Assembly (NCBI GenBank): GCA_910578385.1
Contig: CAJTQV010000019.1
Coordinates: 1-18,078, forward strand
Direction: 5' to 3'
DNA length: 18,078 nt
From: an uncultured Muribaculaceae bacterium
Lineage (GTDB): Bacteria > Bacteroidota > Bacteroidia > Bacteroidales > Muribaculaceae
Shown in pieces: positions 13,489 through 18,078 of the stretch. The notes under the pieces were generated by a model. It did not search any database. It was not told the DNA's origin and saw only the letters and a program-made list of their open reading frames with translations. The first letter of the stretch is position 1, and each line of letters starts with the position of its first letter. Position numbers and translations under genes: made by a program.

Positions 13489-13573
13489 TTTATGGTAGTC
13501 GAAGATTTAAGGATTTCTGACTTCTGGGCGGCCGCCTCCGCGACCGCAGGGACCTTTCTCACGGTCTCCGACG

Positions 13574-13605
13574 CAAATGTAGTGAAAAGTTCGGACACTC
13601 ACAAA
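13574..13605 (-). promoter_or_regulatory. Promoter of the iorA operon
   Basis: On the minus strand, TTTG (13605-13602), 20 nt and TACATTTG (13581-13574) match the Bacteroidota consensus exactly. The leader would be about 80 nt and contains a GC-rich hairpin (13530-13545). Confidence 0.75.
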
Positions 13606-13648
13606 TTTTCTAAAAAATTTATAATCTCTTTATAAACTCCCGCTTTTT

Positions 13649-13680
13649 TTTGTGATTTTCAAAGGAACTTATTAATTTAG
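13649..13680 (+). promoter_or_regulatory. Promoter of the dsbD-like gene
   Basis: TTTG (13649-13652), 20 nt and TAATTTAG (13673-13680) fit the consensus with one mismatch in the -7 box. It is divergent from the iorA promoter 44 bp away. Confidence 0.6.
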
Positions 13681-13717
13681 CAAATCAATTGGCAAACACT
13701 CTAACCAATCATACCTT

Positions 13718-15760
13718 ATGAAACGTACTTTTCCATTGCTGCTTACACTTCTTGTGTTCGCATTTTCAGCCTTGGGAGCCGACCAGGTGACGTGGAGTTA
13801 CAAGGTTGTCGGTGACAACACTCCCAACCCGTCGCTTGAGATGACGGCCACCATCGCTCCCGGATTCCACCTCTACGCGCAGGACAACCCCGACGGCGGT
13901 GGCGTGCCTCTGTCGTTCCATTTCCAGCTCGACGGCTGCAAGACCGATGGCGCGGTCAAGGCCAACAAGGCTTATACCAAGGCCTACGACGACATCATGA
14001 TGGTCGACGAGCATTATTACACCGGAACCGTCAAGTTCACCCAGAAGCTCAAACCGGCCTCGGCCAACTGGACAGCCAAGGTCGAGATCGGCGGACAGTA
14101 CTGCAACGACAGCGGCTGCTTCCGGGTTAACGAGCTGCATACTTTCAAGGGCACATCTCCCGTGACCGACGCTGTCAAGGAGGAGGCAAAGAAACTCGAG
14201 GAGGAGAAGAAAGAGGCCGACAACGCCGAGGTCAACGCTCTGACCGAGATGACCGACTCGCTCCAGGCTTCTGAAGGCTTTATGGAACCGGCAGCCAATC
14301 TATCGGGCGTCAAGGCCGACAAGTGGTGGGCCAACTGCGAGGCTGAGATCCGCGCTTTCGAGGAGGACCCCGGCCAGCAGAGCCGCAGTCTGTGGTACAT
14401 CTTCATAGCCGGGTTCATCGGCGGCCTCATCGCTCTTGTGACCCCCTGCGTATGGCCTATGATTCCTATGACCGTCAGCTTCTTCCTGAAGTCGAACAAG
14501 TCGCGCCGCAAGTCTATCACCACCGCCATGGTCTACGGCCTCTCGATCATTGTGATCTACGTGGCCCTCGGTCTGATTGTGACCGGTCTCTTCGGTGCCT
14601 CGGCTCTCAATGAGCTTGCAACAAGCGCCGGTTTCAACATCGCGTTCTTCATTCTGCTCGTGATTTTCGCCTTCTCGTTCATGGGCGGCTTCGAGCTTAC
14701 ACTCCCCGCCAAGTGGACCAACAAGATGGACTCCAAGGTTGATGCCACCACCGGCTATCTCTCCATCTTCTTCATGGCGTTCACGCTCTGCCTCGTCTCG
14801 TTCAGCTGCACCGGCCCGATCATCGGTACCCTGCTCGTCGAGGCGGCCGCCACAAGCAACTTCATCTCGCCTGCTGTCGGCATGGCCGGATTCGCTCTCG
14901 CTCTGGCTCTCCCCTTCTCGCTCTTCGCGATGTTCCCGACAATGCTCAAGTCCATGCCCAAGTCGGGCGGCTGGATGAACACCGTCAAGGTTGTGCTCGG
15001 TTTCCTTGAGCTCGCGCTCGCCCTGAAGTTCCTCTCGGTTGCCGACCTCGCCTACGGCTGGCGTCTGATGGACCGTGAGGTATTCATCGCCCTCTGGATT
15101 GTGATCTTCGCGCTGCTCGGTGTGTACCTGCTCGGCAAGATCCGCCTGCCTCACGACGACGAGGTGGAGAAAGTCGGCATAACACGCTTCATGCTCGCTA
15201 TCATCTCCATGGCGTTTGCCGTGTATATGATTCCCGGTCTCTGGGGTGCTCCGCTCAAGAGCATCAGCGCCTTCGCTCCCCCGATCTATACCCAGGACTT
15301 CAACCTCTACACCGGCGACGTACATGCCCAGGTTGACAACTTCGAGGAGGGTATGGAACTCGGCGCCAAGCTCAACAAGCCCGTGCTCGTCGACTTCTCC
15401 GGCTACGGCTGCGTGAACTGCCGCAAGATGGAGGCCGCCGTGCTGACCAACCCCGAGATAAAGAGCATGATCGACAACGACTTCGTGATGGTCACACTCA
15501 TGGTCGATGACAAGAAGGCACTCCCCCAGCCTATCACCGTCAAGGAGAAGGATGGGCAGGAACGCACGCTGCGCACCTACGGCGACAAGTGGAGCTACCT
15601 GCAGCGCACCAAGTTCGGTGCCAACGCACAGCCCTACTATGTCATCCTCAACGATGACGCGAAGCCGATGAACTTCGCCTTCCCCTACGAGGAAGACATT
15701 CCGAAGTTCCTGAAGTTCCTCAACACCGGTATCGACAATTACAAAAACTCCAAACAGTGA
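13718..15760 (+). CDS. DsbD-like thiol:disulfide interchange protein
   Basis: This protein carries reducing power from cytoplasmic thioredoxin across the inner membrane to periplasmic proteins. It has 680 residues and the three-part DsbD plan. A signal peptide (1-20) is followed by an N-terminal periplasmic domain with a Cys pair in YCNDSGCF (C129, C134) and a charged linker (152-175). The membrane domain (about 225-510) contains the redox Cys in TPCVWPMIP (C244) and FSCTGPIIG (C364). A C-terminal thioredoxin domain has YGCVNCRKME (C565, C568). All three Cys pairs needed for relay are present. It is the first gene of an operon with the TPR gene, whose start overlaps its stop. I leave the symbol empty because Bacteroidota homologues are only distantly DsbD-like. 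Confidence 0.9.
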   Translation: MKRTFPLLLTLLVFAFSALGADQVTWSYKVVGDNTPNPSLEMTATIAPGFHLYAQDNPDGGGVPLSFHFQLDGCKTDGAVKANKAYTKAYDDIMMVDEHYYTGTVKFTQKLKPASANWTAKVEIGGQYCNDSGCFRVNELHTFKGTSPVTDAVKEEAKKLEEEKKEADNAEVNALTEMTDSLQASEGFMEPAANLSGVKADKWWANCEAEIRAFEEDPGQQSRSLWYIFIAGFIGGLIALVTPCVWPMIPMTVSFFLKSNKSRRKSITTAMVYGLSIIVIYVALGLIVTGLFGASALNELATSAGFNIAFFILLVIFAFSFMGGFELTLPAKWTNKMDSKVDATTGYLSIFFMAFTLCLVSFSCTGPIIGTLLVEAAATSNFISPAVGMAGFALALALPFSLFAMFPTMLKSMPKSGGWMNTVKVVLGFLELALALKFLSVADLAYGWRLMDREVFIALWIVIFALLGVYLLGKIRLPHDDEVEKVGITRFMLAIISMAFAVYMIPGLWGAPLKSISAFAPPIYTQDFNLYTGDVHAQVDNFEEGMELGAKLNKPVLVDFSGYGCVNCRKMEAAVLTNPEIKSMIDNDFVMVTLMVDDKKALPQPITVKEKDGQERTLRTYGDKWSYLQRTKFGANAQPYYVILNDDAKPMNFAFPYEEDIPKFLKFLNTGIDNYKNSKQ

Positions 15761-16635
15761 TAAAAAGGACAGGAATAATAAGTATCCTGACAGTATTGAT
15801 GAGTTTCTGCGCCCTCCATTCGGGGGCGCAGACTCTTACTGCCACCTACGTGCAGCTGGCCGATTCGGCCGACCGCTACATACGTCAGGAAAGATGGGCC
15901 GACGCGGAGCGCGTCATCGTCAAGGCTCTCCGTCATGAGCCGGCCAACAAGTCTAACTATCTGCTCTGGTCGAACCTCGGCCTGGTGCGCACCAATATGG
16001 AGAACTACGACGGCGCCATCGAGGCTTACGACATCGGCCTTGCCTCGGCTCCCAGATCGACCGCGCTGCTCTCTAACCGCGCACGCACATATATTGCAAA
16101 GGGAGATGTCGGACCGGCCATGCAGGACCTTGACACAGCCCTCGCGCTCGACTCCACGCTGCAATGGCCCCGTAAGATGCGCGGTCTGCTGCGTGCCGCC
16201 AAGGGCGACGCGACCGGAGCCATGGCTGATTTCTCGGCCTATACGGAGCGGTATGGCGAGGATGCCGCCGTGAGCGAGGCAGAGGGCGACATAGCCACCG
16301 CAAGCGGCGATGTCGATACGGCCATAGGCAGATACCGGGCGGCCTACCGTCTGGAACCCGATGCCGCGCTGCTCGGCAAGGCGTTGCTGACGTCATATCT
16401 GTTCGGCAGGATTGAGGATATGGCCGACGACCTTACCGAAGGACTGAAGAAATATCCGCGCGACGGTATGCTCTACCTGATGCGCGCCATGCTCAACAAG
16501 ACTCGGTTCCAGACCACGGCCATGGAGCAGGACCTGAAAATAGCCCGTGAATTCGGCGTGGACGAAAATCTATACAACCGCCTGACTGCCACGCCGGGCA
16601 AGTCGCCGGAAAAGCGGAGCGATACAAAAAAATAA
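15757..16635 (+). CDS. Secreted TPR-repeat protein
   Basis: This 292-residue protein has an N-terminal signal sequence (MIKRTGIISILTVLMSFCAL, likely cleaved after HSGA at about 24) followed by tetratricopeptide helices. Recognisable units include LLWSNLGLVRTNMENYDGAIEAYDIGL (about 49-75), ALLSNRARTYIAKGDVGPAMQDLDTALALD, and further copies to about 265. TPR domains hold protein partners; no enzyme motif is visible. It starts with GTG at 15757, overlapping the stop of the DsbD-like gene (GTGA), so translation is coupled and a joint envelope role is plausible. The C-terminus is short and basic. Confidence 0.85.
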   Translation: MIKRTGIISILTVLMSFCALHSGAQTLTATYVQLADSADRYIRQERWADAERVIVKALRHEPANKSNYLLWSNLGLVRTNMENYDGAIEAYDIGLASAPRSTALLSNRARTYIAKGDVGPAMQDLDTALALDSTLQWPRKMRGLLRAAKGDATGAMADFSAYTERYGEDAAVSEAEGDIATASGDVDTAIGRYRAAYRLEPDAALLGKALLTSYLFGRIEDMADDLTEGLKKYPRDGMLYLMRAMLNKTRFQTTAMEQDLKIAREFGVDENLYNRLTATPGKSPEKRSDTKK

Positions 16636-16655
16636 CAAAAAAGCATCGGCCGGGC

Positions 16656-16687
16656 GTTGGAAATTGCGGCAGTTTTTTGTAACTTTG
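16656..16687 (+). promoter_or_regulatory. Promoter of the HU-CCDC81/SPOR gene
   Basis: GTTG (16656-16659), 20 nt and TAACTTTG (16680-16687) fit the Bacteroidota pattern. The leader would be about 62 nt. No clear terminator for the TPR gene lies before it. Confidence 0.65.
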
Positions 16688-16754
16688 CACTCCATTTCGC
16701 CTTCACGGCCGGCTCGCCGGACCGTCGGCAACAACTAAACAGCTAACCCTGAAC

Positions 16755-17852
16755 GTGTATAATCTTTCGTTGCACATAGAATACCTGCTTCTGCATCATG
16801 ACTGCGTGGTCGTGCCGGGTCTCGGCGCGTTCATCAACGTGCGTCATGCCGCCCGCTTCGACAGCGTGCGCCGCGTATGGTTGCCTATGACACGTGAGGT
16901 ACGCTTCAACGGTGCGCTGAGCCACGACGACGGCTTGCTTGCCAATTCATACGCACGCAAGAACAGTGTCTCTTTCGCCGAGGGTCGCGAGTTGCTGCGG
17001 CGCGACACCATGCAGCTGCGCGAAGCGCTTGAGAGCGACGGCGAGATTACACTCGGACATCTCGGCATACTGCGTCTCGAAGAGGAAACGGTATCCTTCC
17101 AGCCTCAGCAGTCGGCGGCACAGACAGCCCGCTTCATGGGTTACACAGCGGCTCCGGTCTTCCGTCAGGCTCCGCAGGCAGCTGCCGCTGCCACTGTTGC
17201 CACGCCAGAGGATATTGCCGAGAAAGTTGCTTCACCCATTGCATCGACCATCGGGGAGATTGCATCGCTGGCTCCGGCTCCCGCAGTCGTGGAAAGCGAC
17301 GATTCCGACGCGGCTGTTGAAGCTATGCCTGAGAAGAAGCGCAAACCGCGTGTGTTCGACACCGACCGCAACTACTACATAGCCATCAACAAGATTTTCG
17401 CACGCACAGCGGCGAGCTTCCTCCTGATAGCGGTGGTGGTTCTCTCGTTGCTTCCGGCCCGGGAAAAGCCTCAGGTTGACGAGGCGTCGGTTGTTCCGGT
17501 CGAGAAGATCATCCGCAACACGGCGGCCTGCCTCTACCCTTCCGAATCGAGCAAGGTTCAGGAGGCCGAAGCTGAAGAAGCACCCGAGGCATCGGCCGAC
17601 AGCGTCAAAGAGGCGGAACATTACCGCTACCACGTTGTGGTCGCCACATTCCGAAGCCCGTCCGAGGCCGACGAGTTCATCCGTCAGAACGGCGGCACCG
17701 GCTACGATCTGCACACCGTCAATTCACGGACCATGAGCCGCGTGTCGGCCATCAGCTCCGACGACCGCGCCGACCTGCAGAGCCGCATGATGTCGCCCGA
17801 ATTCCGCATGCGCTTCGGCGAAGCCTGGATCTGGGAAGACACCACCCGCTGA
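16755..17852 (+). CDS. HU-CCDC81 and SPOR domain membrane protein
   Basis: This 365-residue protein starts with GTG (MYNLSLHIEYLLLHHDCVVVPGLGAF). Its N-terminal 115 residues match the bacterial HU-CCDC81 domains, an HU-like fold in which VVPGLGAF is the signature (18-25). A Pro/Ala-rich linker, a basic stretch (KKRKPRV, 194-200) and a single membrane helix (about 217-235) follow. The C-terminal 75 residues (YRYHVVVATFRSPSEADEFI onward) are a SPOR domain, which binds denuded peptidoglycan at division sites. The predicted topology puts the HU-like part in the cytoplasm and SPOR in the periplasm. A link between division and chromosome or cytoskeleton is inference; the family role is not established to my knowledge. 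Confidence 0.85.
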   Translation: MYNLSLHIEYLLLHHDCVVVPGLGAFINVRHAARFDSVRRVWLPMTREVRFNGALSHDDGLLANSYARKNSVSFAEGRELLRRDTMQLREALESDGEITLGHLGILRLEEETVSFQPQQSAAQTARFMGYTAAPVFRQAPQAAAAATVATPEDIAEKVASPIASTIGEIASLAPAPAVVESDDSDAAVEAMPEKKRKPRVFDTDRNYYIAINKIFARTAASFLLIAVVVLSLLPAREKPQVDEASVVPVEKIIRNTAACLYPSESSKVQEAEAEEAPEASADSVKEAEHYRYHVVVATFRSPSEADEFIRQNGGTGYDLHTVNSRTMSRVSAISSDDRADLQSRMMSPEFRMRFGEAWIWEDTTR

Positions 17853-17894
17853 CCCGCCACCATATTCACTTTTAGACGGATATGGGATACGGTT

Positions 17895-17926
17895 TCAGAC
17901 ATCCAATAAGTCTGACATCAGTTTTT
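17895..17926 (+). terminator. Possible terminator after the HU-CCDC81/SPOR gene
   Basis: TCAGAC (17895-17900) and GTCTGA (17910-17915) can pair, with a T5 run six bases later (17922-17926). The stem is short, so this is a weak call. The rest of 17853-18029 holds only the tRNA promoter. Confidence 0.35.
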
Positions 17927-17958
17927 CCGAAAAATGATTGAAGATTTTGGACGAAAAA

Positions 17959-17990
17959 TTTGCACAAGTTAAAAATTTCTATTAACTTTG
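17959..17990 (+). promoter_or_regulatory. Promoter of tRNA-Gly
   Basis: TTTG (17959-17962), 20 nt and TAACTTTG (17983-17990) are an exact Bacteroidota consensus. It lies about 40 bp before the tRNA. Confidence 0.8.
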
Positions 17991-18029
17991 CACTCGCAAA
18001 TCGGGAACAACACCGATGAGCGCCAAACT

Positions 18030-18078
<49 letters not shown>

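Noticed and set aside
14300..15325. Long open frame (341 codons) antisense to the DsbD-like gene
   Set aside because: It is rich in His, Glu and Arg in the manner of a GC-rich antisense shadow, matches no family I know, and lies fully inside a well-supported gene.

Overview
The window looks like the chromosome of a Bacteroidales bacterium, most likely of the Muribaculaceae type. I infer this from the gene content, the generally high GC, and several promoters matching the Bacteroidota pattern TTTG - about 20 nt - TAnnTTTG (for example 17959-17990, 13574-13605 and 1530-1561). No database search was possible, so the family assignment is an inference.

Layout. Positions 1-1561 hold a minus-strand ribosomal protein operon (rpsF-rpsR-rplI) with a clear promoter, an unusual leader hairpin and strong terminators. 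Positions 1615-5346 hold etfB-etfA-acyl-CoA dehydrogenase, also minus. A cation diffusion facilitator gene (5453-6388) follows. From about 6389 to 8470 lies an accessory islet that looks more AT-rich inside its genes. It carries a decayed DUF3791/DUF3990 gene cluster, a REP-associated tyrosine transposase (RAYT), four GTAG-type REP palindromes (one inside the RAYT reading frame), three copies of a 37-bp promoter-bearing repeat, tandem repeats, two hairpins and a broken lipoprotein-like ORF. Positions 8493-13605 hold a minus-strand catabolic operon: iorA, iorB, an aminotransferase and a CoA-transferase. From 13649 the genes run on the plus strand: a DsbD-like thiol:disulfide interchange protein, a TPR protein translationally coupled to it, an HU-CCDC81/SPOR membrane protein, and the 5' part of tRNA-Gly(GCC), cut by the window edge.

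How the genes fit together. The aminotransferase, indolepyruvate-type ferredoxin oxidoreductase and CoA-transferase form a plausible three-step route from aromatic amino acids to arylacetates, giving reduced ferredoxin and acetyl-CoA. EtfAB and the acyl-CoA dehydrogenase form an electron-transfer module whose EtfB resembles the clostridial, possibly bifurcating, type. The most unusual part is the RAYT/REP islet. The REPs match the layout known from gammaproteobacteria (GTAG at the foot of an imperfect palindrome), one REP is translated as part of the transposase, and the transposase and its neighbours share a repeated promoter cassette.
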